Assembly (NCBI GenBank): GCA_964611645.1
Contig: CAZTAO010000017.1
Coordinates: 22,176 to 86,175, forward strand
Reading direction: 5' to 3'
Length of the DNA: 64,000 nucleotides
Source: CAZTAO01 sp964611645
GTDB lineage: Bacteria; Armatimonadota; UBA5829
This document shows, piece by piece, positions 1 to 8,099 of this stretch (positions within the stretch are counted from its first letter, which is position 1; every line of letters begins with the position of its first letter). A program made the position numbers and the translations under genes. The notes under the pieces were generated by a model that saw only the letters and a program-made list of their open reading frames with translations, had not been told where the DNA came from and ran no database searches.

Positions 1-444
1 GTCGTACCGGTTCACCAGCTTGTTCACGGTAAGCCGCACCGGCATCCGGAACAGCCCGCCGGAGACTTCTTCTATCTTCTCTTCGGGGATGGTGCCGACC
101 ACTTCGAGCGCATCGGGGTCTTTCCAGAGGTGGTTGAAGAAGCGGGTCTTGGGATAGCGGGCCTCGTGCTGGAGCGCATTGATACCAATCAGGTGGTAGA
201 TCTGGTCCATAGTCATCGGGGGATGGGTGCCCAGCGCCACCAGCACATCCAGCGCCTCGACTCTGTCCGCCAGGAGCTCATAGAGTGTGCGGAACATCAG
301 GGGGATGGGCGCGGTGCGGGTGTGGTCCGGGACTATCAGCAGCAGCCGCTTGCCCAGTGCGTCCAGAGAACCGACCGCCTGAGCCGCCAATTCCCTGACT
401 TCATCGTCAGAAAGTAGCCTGTCCACGTAACCACTGCCAATCAT
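1..444 (-). CDS. LarA-like (DUF2088) protein, N-terminal part, cut by window edge
   Basis: The first 148 residues are visible and the reading frame runs off the left edge. Conceptual translation of the minus strand gives VPDHTRTAPIP near residues 38-48 and ALGTHPPMT near 70-78. Both are typical of the N-terminal domain of nickel-pincer lactate racemase LarA and its DUF2088 relatives, which racemise or epimerise 2-hydroxy acids in the cytosol. The chosen start is the ATG at 444; no strong Shine-Dalgarno is visible, but a GC stem with a T-rich loop lies just upstream. The nickel-pincer lysine and the C-terminal domain are outside the window, so activity cannot be judged. Family assignment is fairly sure, substrate unknown. 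Confidence 0.75.
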   Translation of the reverse strand, partial: MIGSGYVDRLLSDDEVRELAAQAVGSLDALGKRLLLIVPDHTRTAPIPLMFRTLYELLADRVEALDVLVALGTHPPMTMDQIYHLIGINALQHEARYPKTRFFNHLWKDPDALEVVGTIPEEKIEEVSGGLFRMPVRLTVNKLVNRYD

Positions 445-639
445 TGGAACACCCGCCAAATCAAAAAAACCGGCGGTTCCAGCCTCGGAATATGGCTGAC
501 CGCCGCGAATATCTTACCCTTGTTGCAAGCAAAAGTCAAACGCGGCGGGTTATCGGTTGACAGTTGACGGTTGCCGGTTAGAAGGGCTCATCCCTCCGGG
601 TATCTTACCTGGAGGGCGGGGGTACGGCGTGGGGTGAGC

Positions 640-1581
640 CTACCTCTCAGGAACCGCTCCCGGACTCTTGGCGAATGCCCGGACGTCTTGGGGGTCCAGG
701 GCAACTATGGAACGGGGCATTACGAAGGGGAGCGCTCCCAGATACTGCAGGTCGGATGAGAATATGAGCGTTCTGGGCGTTGCGCTTGTGGGTCCGCTGC
801 CGACGACCCAAAGCTCGTGAACCCTGCTCTGCCAGATCGGCCTGAACGCCTGGGCGTTGATCGGAAGTCGAAGCTGCTTTGTCGAGCCATTGCCGGACCA
901 GACAGTGATCTCGTTTTGAACGTACTTCCTTAGGACAAAGAGCCTGCTGTTTTCGAAGTCATAGTCCCAATTCCGGACTTCCCGGAACTTGCAGAGGACG
1001 TGCCTGTTTTCGGTGTTCCCGGTACTAGCGGAAACAAACACCCCATCCTCCTGAAGCATAACCATCCGCCCCGTGCCCGAGGGGTCAACACGGATTTCAG
1101 CAACGCCGCCAAGCTTCTTCCATTCCTCCGTCTTCGTGTCAAGCAGGACTGCTATTCTCTCGTCCGCCAGAGGTCCTGAGTCCATGGACACAAAACGACT
1201 GTCACAAGTTATTCTGCCATAGCCCAAGTCCTCCCCTATGCCGTACCATTTCACTTTCCTGGACTTGATATCCATTGCCGCGAACGATTTGTCGGGCCAT
1301 GACCAGTAGAGCACCTGTGAGCCGCGGATAGTGAATATCGGATCGAGGGGTTCACCCGTGCTTGAATAGAGGGGCAGCTTCGCTTTGCGGCCATCGAGAT
1401 CGACGAAGACAATGCCAGACTGAACGCCAGACTGGCTGGAGGCCACATAGGAGCGCGCTACTTTCTTGACAGGCCAGAAGGCAATCCAGTAGAGGAGAAA
1501 CAGTGCGCCCATGACTACGAGGGCGGCAAAGAATACGGCCGCCGCAAGAATACCCGCCCGCATACGCGCCGGACTGGTCAT
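640..1581 (-). CDS. membrane-anchored hypothetical protein, possibly beta-propeller
   Basis: This 313-residue protein has one N-terminal hydrophobic segment (about residues 8-32) followed by a soluble domain rich in beta-strand-like stretches, such as VLYWSWPDKSFAAMD and RLFVLRKYV. The pattern resembles six- or seven-bladed propellers, but no WD or TolB signature is clear. I chose the ATG at 1581 because GGAGG lies 7 bases upstream; the frame stays open further upstream without a better site. Similar single-anchor proteins occur at 18387-19514 and 36678-37727. I do not recognise the family. The extracytoplasmic location is inferred from the anchor. Confidence 0.6.
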   Translation of the reverse strand: MTSPARMRAGILAAAVFFAALVVMGALFLLYWIAFWPVKKVARSYVASSQSGVQSGIVFVDLDGRKAKLPLYSSTGEPLDPIFTIRGSQVLYWSWPDKSFAAMDIKSRKVKWYGIGEDLGYGRITCDSRFVSMDSGPLADERIAVLLDTKTEEWKKLGGVAEIRVDPSGTGRMVMLQEDGVFVSASTGNTENRHVLCKFREVRNWDYDFENSRLFVLRKYVQNEITVWSGNGSTKQLRLPINAQAFRPIWQSRVHELWVVGSGPTSATPRTLIFSSDLQYLGALPFVMPRSIVALDPQDVRAFAKSPGAVPER

Positions 1582-1656
1582 CACACCACCTCCGTCTGTC
1601 CGTTGCGCGAACAGGCCTGACCTCGCGCTCATATTTGAGTCAGCGACTGCGCCCCC

Positions 1657-2001
1657 TCAGCACCCGTTACTGTAGGGTTCGCCGTCCAGCCACAGGCTCA
1701 CGAAGTGTGAGGCGTGGGGGATCTGCCTGTATACGGATTCTGCAACCGTCATCGTGTTGAACGGGACCATTACAATATGCTGGTTCGCCAGTGTAACCGC
1801 GTTCGCCTGTTCCTCGGTGAGGAGGTCGGCGTCCCGGAGGGATTTCAGGTATGTTTTGTAGCACTTTTCGCCTTCGGCGTCGAGGTCGCAGACCAGCAGA
1901 ATCTTGCTGTCCGGACTGAGGCTCTCGGCTGCAAGAGCTATGAGGTCTTTCCTGCTCAGGAATTTGTAAGTGGTGGACTTGAGAGCGCTAGTAGTGCTCA
2001 T
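1657..2001 (-). CDS. hypothetical protein, 114 aa
   Basis: This small soluble protein has no recognised family. Visible features are a Ser/Thr-rich N-terminus, a central ILLVCDLDAEGEKCYKTYL stretch and a C-terminal LWLDGEPY. The ATG at 2001 is chosen because an AAAGGA-type ribosome site lies about 10 bases upstream; the frame is open for another 19 codons but without such a signal. It ends 75 bases before the next minus-strand gene begins and could share a transcript with it. No signal peptide or membrane segment is seen. Confidence 0.5.
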   Translation of the reverse strand: MSTTSALKSTTYKFLSRKDLIALAAESLSPDSKILLVCDLDAEGEKCYKTYLKSLRDADLLTEEQANAVTLANQHIVMVPFNTMTVAESVYRQIPHASHFVSLWLDGEPYSNGC

Positions 2002-2088
2002 CGGCTGGATTCCTTTCGTGCCCGCAAGTAGAGGATTTCCAACAGTATTATACGCCATTTTTCGGAAAGGGGAAATGGGGGAATGGAC

Positions 2089-2123
2089 GAATGGGACTGA
2101 TGAGACTTATGGGACTGGGACGG
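2089..2123. repeat. dispersed ATGGGACT-type repeat, copy 1
   Basis: This short intergenic stretch is built from repeated GGGACT / ATGGGACT words. A related stretch lies at 7954-7999. Both sit just upstream of secreted-protein genes on the plus strand. Function unknown. Confidence 0.4.
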
Positions 2124-2200
2124 CGGAACTGAGTTGACTCGGGAAGCTTGCTCATAGCATCATGTAGGCACGTTCATTTGGTGTTGGGAGAATGCTGGCT

Positions 2201-4153
2201 ATGAGACACTTCGGTTGGGTCGTTTTGGCTCTGGTTGCTGCGATGGTTTTGGTTGGGGATTGCTGCGCTTGGGCGCAGGATGTTGCCAGGGTGGAGAACC
2301 CGGGGTTTGAAGATGGGGCGAAAGGTTGGGTCTTGCCACCCAACTACTCCGTCGTGACCGACGAGGCGCACTCGGGCAAGGCCAGCTTGAAAGTGGTGAA
2401 CACCGACGCCAAGGTATACCAGTTATCAGAACAGGTCCTGAAGTTCGAGCCGGACGCGATGTACCGCTTCAGCGTGTGGGTGAAGACCAAAGGAGTGGCC
2501 GGGCCTGAGGCCGGCGCAACCATCTGTGTCGAGTATTACGACGCCAAGGGCGGTTACCTGGGCGGGTCATACCCACACGGCCCACAGGGTGATTCCGACT
2601 GGACTCTCGTGGAGTCCGAGATAAACCCAATGCCTCCGAAGACAGCCAAAGTGACTCTGAACCTTTACCTGCGCAAGGGGATGACCGGCACGGCGTGGTT
2701 CGACGATGTCGAGATAATGCCATACTATGGCCCGGCTCTGGACTGTGCCCTGATCAAACCCGCCTATAGGGGAATGCTGGACGCCAACTCCCGCGACCAG
2801 CAGATATTGATATACGCCAAAGTGGCCCAGCGGTTTGCCGGGGGTCACAGGATAGGCAGTATGAAGCTGAGGACCAGGGTGCTCTCTGGCGAGCGTATGC
2901 TGATGGAAACCACATTCGCGCCCAAGGCCGGTGTCAATGCACTGAAGCTCACGGCGCGAAATCTGAAGATCGGCGACTACACAATCGTCACCGACCTGTT
3001 GGACCCCTCCATGCGCGCTGTAGACACCAATACCCTTCAACTGCGAAAGATCGCAACCGGGACTGCTAAGCCAACCGTGTATATCGACGAGTTCGGCCGC
3101 ACTATCCGCAACGGCAAGCCGTTCTTCCCGCTTGGGCTCTACTTCGGCGCGCCTCCTGACCCGAAGGGCGATTACAAAGTGGACATCGACCGGATATCCA
3201 ACAGCCCATTCAACTGCATAATGCCATACGGCATCAACTCGGACAGTCTGGAAACCATCAACACCTACATGGACTATCTGCAGTCAAAGAACGTATGCCT
3301 GCTCTACTCCCTGAAGGACATCCTCAAAGACATCGCCTACTACCAGGAGAACCTGCTTGGCCTGGGAGATGAGAAAGGCCAGATCAACGGGCTGGTGTCG
3401 AGGTTCAAGAATCACCCCGCGCTTTTGGGCTGGTACCTGAATGATGAGGCCCCGCCGAAGTTCCAGGACCGGCTGGTGGAGCGCTACCACATGGTCAAGA
3501 AGCTGGACCCCAACCACCCGACGTGGTCGGTGCTGTGCGACCCCGGCACTCTGTCCCCCTATCTGGAGACTGCGGACGTTCTGGGAACCGACCCTTACCC
3601 GATGCATCGGACTTCGGTTGAGACTACGGCCAACTGGGCCGCGGCAACCGTGGGAGTGTCCGGCGGGCAAAGGGGCGTGTGGATGGTGCCGCAGATATTC
3701 GACTGGAACTGCTACGGCCCCGAGACCACCGGCGGCGCCCCCACCCTGGACGAGATGATTGTGATGAGCTATCTATGCCTGATAGAAGGCGCGAAGGGGA
3801 TGATCTACTACAGCTATTTCGATCTCCAGAGAGACGTTCTGGGCTTCGACAATCGCTGGAAAGATGTGATGGTAATGGGTCGTGAGATGGAGCAACTCAT
3901 CCCCGCAGCGCTGTCTTTGAAGCAGCCTATGAAGCTCACCGTCCGAGCCGGCAGCGATGTGCGGCAGAAGCTGATGGCAGACGACTCCGGAAAGACATAC
4001 GTGCTCCTGGCGAACACAAGCGACAAGAAGGGCGCGGTTGTGAAGGTGTCGATCCCCTCGGGCTGCAAAGTAAGCCTGCTGAAGCACGCGNNNNNNNNNN
4101 TGAGCATAGTAATGAGGCCCACGGAGGCCGCGACTGTGATTGTGGGGAAGTAG
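2201..4153 (+). CDS. secreted CBM plus TIM-barrel glycosidase-like protein
   Basis: This 650-residue protein has a signal peptide (about residues 1-26). A CBM4/9-like carbohydrate-binding module follows (about 30-170, beginning VENPGFEDGAKGW and ending AWFDDVEI), then a linker beta domain, then a TIM-barrel-like catalytic region from about residue 290. WYLNDEAPP near residue 415 has the acidic pattern of a clan-A acid/base. The protein probably acts outside the cytoplasm on polysaccharide; substrate and CAZy family cannot be named. The second ATG at 2201 fits the Shine-Dalgarno spacing better than the ATG at 2192. A run of ten Ns sits near the C-terminus, so about four residues are unknown and the true gap length may differ. 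Confidence 0.7.
   Translation: MRHFGWVVLALVAAMVLVGDCCAWAQDVARVENPGFEDGAKGWVLPPNYSVVTDEAHSGKASLKVVNTDAKVYQLSEQVLKFEPDAMYRFSVWVKTKGVAGPEAGATICVEYYDAKGGYLGGSYPHGPQGDSDWTLVESEINPMPPKTAKVTLNLYLRKGMTGTAWFDDVEIMPYYGPALDCALIKPAYRGMLDANSRDQQILIYAKVAQRFAGGHRIGSMKLRTRVLSGERMLMETTFAPKAGVNALKLTARNLKIGDYTIVTDLLDPSMRAVDTNTLQLRKIATGTAKPTVYIDEFGRTIRNGKPFFPLGLYFGAPPDPKGDYKVDIDRISNSPFNCIMPYGINSDSLETINTYMDYLQSKNVCLLYSLKDILKDIAYYQENLLGLGDEKGQINGLVSRFKNHPALLGWYLNDEAPPKFQDRLVERYHMVKKLDPNHPTWSVLCDPGTLSPYLETADVLGTDPYPMHRTSVETTANWAAATVGVSGGQRGVWMVPQIFDWNCYGPETTGGAPTLDEMIVMSYLCLIEGAKGMIYYSYFDLQRDVLGFDNRWKDVMVMGREMEQLIPAALSLKQPMKLTVRAGSDVRQKLMADDSGKTYVLLANTSDKKGAVVKVSIPSGCKVSLLKHAXXXXSIVMRPTEAATVIVGK
4091..4100. other. 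assembly gap (10 N)
   Basis: Ten consecutive Ns lie inside the CBM/TIM-barrel gene. The frame continues across them to a plausible stop, but ten is a common placeholder length, so the true gap may differ. Confidence 0.95.
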
Positions 4154-4154
4154 C

Positions 4155-4871
4155 CTACCCAAAGTCCCGGCTGAACCGCTGGTACAGGTCGTCGATTGAG
4201 CCTTGGAAGAAGTAGACTTTGCCTCGGGCGGTTTGTTGTTCGCCTGGGGCAAGCTTGTTCCAGGTGGGGTTGGTGTGGATGCAGGAGGGCCAGAGTTGGT
4301 GGTTGCTGGAGACTGAGCCGGGCTTGTCCAACGCCATTCCCAACACCCACTCCCCGTCCCCACTGACCTTTGCCATCAGGTTGTGGGCTACCCCGTCTTC
4401 TCCAACCGGGTAGCTGCACATGCGGTGGTCCTTGAAGATGCCATTTTGCATCTCGTTCACGCTTGCCCAGCGATCCTGGAGTCGGACGAAAGTGCGCAGG
4501 CCGTCGCAGTCGTGGAAGTGCGACCAGAACTCCCCCGCCTGCAGGCAGAAGAGATACGCGCCGTTGTTGTGGGGTTCGCTGCCGAGGTTACGGTTGGTGA
4601 CTGAGAATTCGACCTCGTCGCCCAAGACCTGCGCCTCGCCTGAGATGTCGGTGGCCAACTCGCGCTTCGCAGACTCATCTTCGGCCCAGGTGTATGTCAG
4701 GTGGGTCTCGTGGGCCTGTTCCAGCCAGACAATGTTGCCGGGAGAATGAGGTCTGGAGTCAGCGGAACGCTTCACAAACTCCGGCATTCTCAGGACCAGG
4801 GATGAGCCAAGGATCTCGGTGTTGGTGATTACCAGATGCGGTTGGCAGGCTACGTATGATATTCTCAGCAC
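4155..4871 (-). CDS. hypothetical protein, 238 aa
   Basis: This is a soluble protein with no signal peptide and no recognised family. It has mixed beta-type segments and conserved-looking aromatic/His clusters (FWSHFHDCDGLRTFVRL, LWPSCIHTNPTWNKL). The start is a GTG at 4871 with GGAGG nine bases upstream. It converges with the CBM/TIM-barrel gene, the two stops being two bases apart, and is followed upstream by the metallophosphoesterase on the same strand. The beta-rich pattern could be a carbohydrate-related sandwich, but this is a guess. Confidence 0.5.
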   Translation of the reverse strand: MLRISYVACQPHLVITNTEILGSSLVLRMPEFVKRSADSRPHSPGNIVWLEQAHETHLTYTWAEDESAKRELATDISGEAQVLGDEVEFSVTNRNLGSEPHNNGAYLFCLQAGEFWSHFHDCDGLRTFVRLQDRWASVNEMQNGIFKDHRMCSYPVGEDGVAHNLMAKVSGDGEWVLGMALDKPGSVSSNHQLWPSCIHTNPTWNKLAPGEQQTARGKVYFFQGSIDDLYQRFSRDFG

Positions 4872-4889
4872 GGTGGTCCACCTCCGACG

Positions 4890-5762
4890 CTATCCGGGAC
4901 TTTCGGCAAGTTCCTTGCCAGGGTGCAGTATGTAGAGGGTCACTTCCGGCCTGCTGAAGAGGCGCACGGGAATGAGGCTGACACCGACTCCCCGGTTCAC
5001 ATACATCATCACCCCACCCTCTCTGTACCACCCCGACACATAGGGCCTGCCGAGGAACCTGCCTAGCTTTCTCAAGAGGGAGAACGGCAGCGCTATCTGG
5101 CCACCGTGGACATGACCCGCGACCATAAAGCCCTGGTATCGGCTCATCCTCGGCAACAGCTTCGGGTTGTGCGTCATTATGACTCTGGCGGAATCCGGCG
5201 TGACCTTGGAGAAGGCCGAAGTCAGATTGGGCTTGCCGTGCAGGGCGTCATCTATGCCGATCAGACGCAGACCAGGTGCAACTTCGACAGAATCGTTGGT
5301 CAGAAGAGTGATTCCGCATCGCTGCAGGCTTTCCTTGACAGGTCGGTCGCTGGGCACACGGTCGTGGAGACTGCCGAGGATGGCGTAGAGGCCGTGGCGG
5401 GCGCGAATCCTCGCGAGCATTTCCGCGCAAGGCTGAGAATTGATCATACCATGGCTGACAAAGTCCCCGGTAAGGAGCGCGATGTCGGGATTGGCGCTGT
5501 TCGCCATATCAACTGCTCGCCTGATGCGGCTGTCGGGAATGTAGGTCTTGCGGTGCAGGTCGCTTAGCTGGACCACCCTGTAGCCGTCCAATTGAGACGG
5601 AAGATTGGGCAGGTAAACGTGCCACGTGGTAAGCTCAAGGCGATTTGGCTCGATGAAGATTCCATCGACCAGCAAGCCAACCACCGCCAGCACGGCTCCC
5701 GCAAATAGTACCCGGCGGCGACTTCGCAATCGCCGCCGGGTATCGGACCAGTATAGTTTCAT
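4890..5762 (-). CDS. membrane-anchored calcineurin-like metallophosphoesterase
   Basis: This 290-residue protein has a basic N-terminus, one membrane segment (about 18-36) and a YaeI/YkuE-type phosphoesterase domain. Metal-site motifs seen are SDLH (D68, H70), TGD (D100), THNP (H198) and GHVHGG (H217, H219). The usual GNHD motif that supplies the bridging Asn and catalytic His is replaced by GSLHD at 130-134, so the Asn is absent. Relatives act on lipid- or nucleotide-linked phosphate near the membrane. Activity may be altered or lost, or the register may be shifted by one residue. It ends 18 bases from the start of the following minus-strand gene. Confidence 0.85.
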   Translation of the reverse strand: MKLYWSDTRRRLRSRRRVLFAGAVLAVVGLLVDGIFIEPNRLELTTWHVYLPNLPSQLDGYRVVQLSDLHRKTYIPDSRIRRAVDMANSANPDIALLTGDFVSHGMINSQPCAEMLARIRARHGLYAILGSLHDRVPSDRPVKESLQRCGITLLTNDSVEVAPGLRLIGIDDALHGKPNLTSAFSKVTPDSARVIMTHNPKLLPRMSRYQGFMVAGHVHGGQIALPFSLLRKLGRFLGRPYVSGWYREGGVMMYVNRGVGVSLIPVRLFSRPEVTLYILHPGKELAESPG

Positions 5763-5818
5763 CTCAATGGCAACGTCTCCGGGCCACTTTTCACACGCAA
5801 TCAGACTGCGACCGCATT

Positions 5819-5950
5819 CCAGTTTCGACTTCCACTGCGGTTTCGACTTCGCTCAACCAGCGAGCGCGTTCATTGAGCGGAGTCGAAATGCGCGCGCTCT
5901 TCCACGAGGTTTCGATCTTCACTGTAGTTTCGACTTCGCTCAACCAGCGG
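5819..5950. repeat. palindromic element with TTTCGACTTCGCTCAA arms
   Basis: The arms TTTCGACTTCGCTCAA (5841-5856) and TTGAGCGGAGTCGAAA (5873-5888) form a 16-base inverted repeat with one mismatch. A further direct copy of the left half with its upstream flank occurs at about 5907-5950. The same palindrome is found inside a coding region at 37896-37944. The element fills the gap between the metallophosphoesterase and pckG. Confidence 0.8.
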
Positions 5951-5956
5951 CTACAG

Positions 5957-7714
5957 TTATTCCCAGTGACCCAGACGGGTCTTGAGAGCTTGCTGTTCTT
6001 CGACGAACTCCTCCGGGAGGTCGTAGCCGAACTGATCGAAGAACTTCTGCATTCCTTCCATCTCCTCGACCCACGCATCGTGGCGAATCTCAAAGAGTTG
6101 GTCGAACGCTGAATCGGGCAGATCCAGCCCGCTCGTGTCGAGAGCGTCCTTGGTCGGAATGTAGCCGATGGGGGTCTCGACAGCTTCGGCCTTGCCCTGG
6201 CAGCGTCGCACAACCCAGTCCAAAACTCGAAGGTTATCCCCGTAGCCCGGCCAAAGGAAGTTGCCGTCGTCATCTTTCTTGAACCAGTTGACGTTGAAAA
6301 CTCTCGGCGGATTGCTGATCTTCTTGCCCATATCGAGCCAGTGACGGAAGTACTTGGCCATGTTGTAGCCGCAGAAGGGAAGCATCGCCATCGGGTCGCG
6401 TCGGACCACCCCGACCGCACCGGTCGCTGCAGCGGTGGTCTCGCTGGCCATGGTTGCACCGACGAAAGTCCCATGCTGCCAGCCAAATGACTCGTACACC
6501 AGCGGCGCAAGCTTGGCGCGGCGGCCTCCGAAGAGGAACGCCGAGATCGGCACACCCTTGGGGTCTTCCCAGTTCGGCGAGATCACAGGGCACTGCGATG
6601 CAGGGGCTGTGAACCGGGCATTGGGGTTGGCGCCGGCTGTCTCCGATTTGGGAGTCCAGGGCTCGCCCTTCCAATCAATCCCTTCCGCGGGCGGGTCAAC
6701 GCCCATCCCCTCCCACCAGACGGTGTTGTCGGGAGTATGGACCACGTTGGTGAAGATGCTGTTGCGCTTGAACGTCTCCATTGCGTTGGGGTTGGTCTTG
6801 TAGCTTGTGCCGGGCGCGACTCCAAAGAACCCGGCTTCCGGGTTCACGGCCCAAAGCCTGCCGTCGGGGCCGGGCCGCAGCCAGGCTATATCGTCGCCCA
6901 CCGTCCAGACCTTGTAGCCAGGCATGGAGTCCGGCGGGATCAGCATTGCGAGGTTGGTCTTGCCGCAGGCGCTGGGGAAGGCGGCGCAGATGTAGCTGAC
7001 TTCGCCCTGCGGGTTCTCTACCCCGAGGATCAGCATATGCTCGGCCATCCAGCCTTCCTGCTTGCCCAGATAGCTGGCTATGCGCAGGCTGAGGCATTTC
7101 TTGCCCAGCAGCACGTTGCCGCCGTAGCCGGAGCCAAAGCTCCAGATGGCGTTGTCCTCCGGGAAGTGGAGGATGAAGCGGCGGTTGATATCCAGTTCGC
7201 CCTTGGAATGCAGGCACCTGGTGAACTGCCGGTCCTCGCCGAGTTCATCGGCGGCAATCTGGCCCATTCGGGTCATAATGCGCATATTTAGGACAACATA
7301 CTTGCTGTCCGTGAGTTCTATACCGATCTTGGTGAACGGAGAGCCTGCCACACCCATCAGGAAAGGCACGACATACATCGTCCGGCCTTTCATCGAGCCG
7401 TCAAACATCGCTCCTACCTTGGCGTACGCCTCGGAAGGTTCCATCCAGTTGTTGTTTGGCCCGGCATCCTCTTTCTTGCTGGTGCAGATGAAGGTGAGGT
7501 GCTCGGTGCGCGCCACGTCGTTCTGGGCGGTGCGGTGAAGAGAGCAACCCGGAAGCTTCTCCTGATCCAGTTGCAGGAGCTCCCCGGTCTCGAAACATTC
7601 GCTCTCAAGCCGCTGTTTCTCCTTGTCGGAACCGTCGCAAAACACGACATTGTCCGGCTTGCAGAGCTTCGTCATTTCATCGATCCACTTCAGAGCTTCT
7701 TTGTGTCTGATCAT
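5957..7714 (-). CDS. pckG: phosphoenolpyruvate carboxykinase (GTP)
   Basis: This 585-residue cytosolic enzyme interconverts oxaloacetate + GTP and phosphoenolpyruvate + CO2 + GDP, the entry step of gluconeogenesis. Diagnostic features are the P-loop with the reactive cysteine (FPSACGKTN), the kinase-2 motif (TVGDDIAW), the N-terminal GCSLHRTAQNDVARTEH segment and the late region SAFLFGGRRAKLAPLVYESF. Length matches the GTP-dependent family, not the shorter ATP-dependent one. The ATG at 7714 follows AAAGGTG at suitable spacing. The gene has its own predicted promoter upstream. Intact, with no missing key residues noted. Confidence 0.97.
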   Translation of the reverse strand: MIRHKEALKWIDEMTKLCKPDNVVFCDGSDKEKQRLESECFETGELLQLDQEKLPGCSLHRTAQNDVARTEHLTFICTSKKEDAGPNNNWMEPSEAYAKVGAMFDGSMKGRTMYVVPFLMGVAGSPFTKIGIELTDSKYVVLNMRIMTRMGQIAADELGEDRQFTRCLHSKGELDINRRFILHFPEDNAIWSFGSGYGGNVLLGKKCLSLRIASYLGKQEGWMAEHMLILGVENPQGEVSYICAAFPSACGKTNLAMLIPPDSMPGYKVWTVGDDIAWLRPGPDGRLWAVNPEAGFFGVAPGTSYKTNPNAMETFKRNSIFTNVVHTPDNTVWWEGMGVDPPAEGIDWKGEPWTPKSETAGANPNARFTAPASQCPVISPNWEDPKGVPISAFLFGGRRAKLAPLVYESFGWQHGTFVGATMASETTAAATGAVGVVRRDPMAMLPFCGYNMAKYFRHWLDMGKKISNPPRVFNVNWFKKDDDGNFLWPGYGDNLRVLDWVVRRCQGKAEAVETPIGYIPTKDALDTSGLDLPDSAFDQLFEIRHDAWVEEMEGMQKFFDQFGYDLPEEFVEEQQALKTRLGHWE

Positions 7715-7786
7715 CAAACCCACACCTTTCCGCCTTCCAGCGCATATAGATGCCAATAATGCCGAACAACTCTGCTCTCAAATGGG

Positions 7787-7816
7787 AGTATAGCTATTCG
7801 GCACCGAATGCATCAA
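7787..7816 (-). promoter_or_regulatory. sigma70-type promoter of pckG with internal palindrome
   Basis: On the minus strand, TTGATG (7811-7816) and TATACT (7787-7792) are separated by 18 bases. The spacer contains a perfect palindrome, ATTCGGCACCGAAT (7796-7809), a possible operator. The distance to the pckG start leaves a leader of about 65 bases. Confidence 0.55.
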
Positions 7817-7824
7817 TCGGAATG

Positions 7825-7943
7825 CCCCGCAGGTTACAACCGCAGGCAACCGAGCCGCCTCACCATTGGAGGCCACTAATATTGTAGCCGTCACAAAGGC
7901 TTAAGTCAAGCGCGGCGAGTGGTGGCGGTTGTAACCTGCGGGG
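7825..7943. repeat. 119-bp unit bounded by perfect 19-bp inverted repeats
   Basis: CCCCGCAGGTTACAACCGC at 7825-7843 is the exact reverse complement of 7925-7943, with 81 bases between. The unit lies in the 385-base gap between pckG and the next plus-strand gene. The rest of that gap holds the pckG promoter and a GGGACT-type repeat. No transposase gene or clear target duplication is visible. Confidence 0.8.
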
Positions 7944-7953
7944 TCTAGATTGC

Positions 7954-7999
7954 GGAATGGGACTCATAGGACAGATGGGACTTATGGGACTGGACGAGG
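7954..7999. repeat. dispersed ATGGGACT-type repeat, copy 2
   Basis: A GGGACT-word array similar to that at 2089-2123 lies about 100 bases upstream of a secreted glycosidase-like gene. Confidence 0.4.
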
Positions 8000-8099
8000 A
8001 GGGACTGATATTGCCGCCAGACTGGCCCGTTTGACAGTCCACCCATTGCTTGGTACGCTATGAGTGTTCTGTACCCTCGATGTATAAGGAGTGTGCCTC

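Noticed and set aside
4091..4100. Apparent frameshift or broken gene at the N run
   Set aside because: The frame continues through ten Ns to a plausible end; it is an assembly gap, not evidence of a pseudogene.
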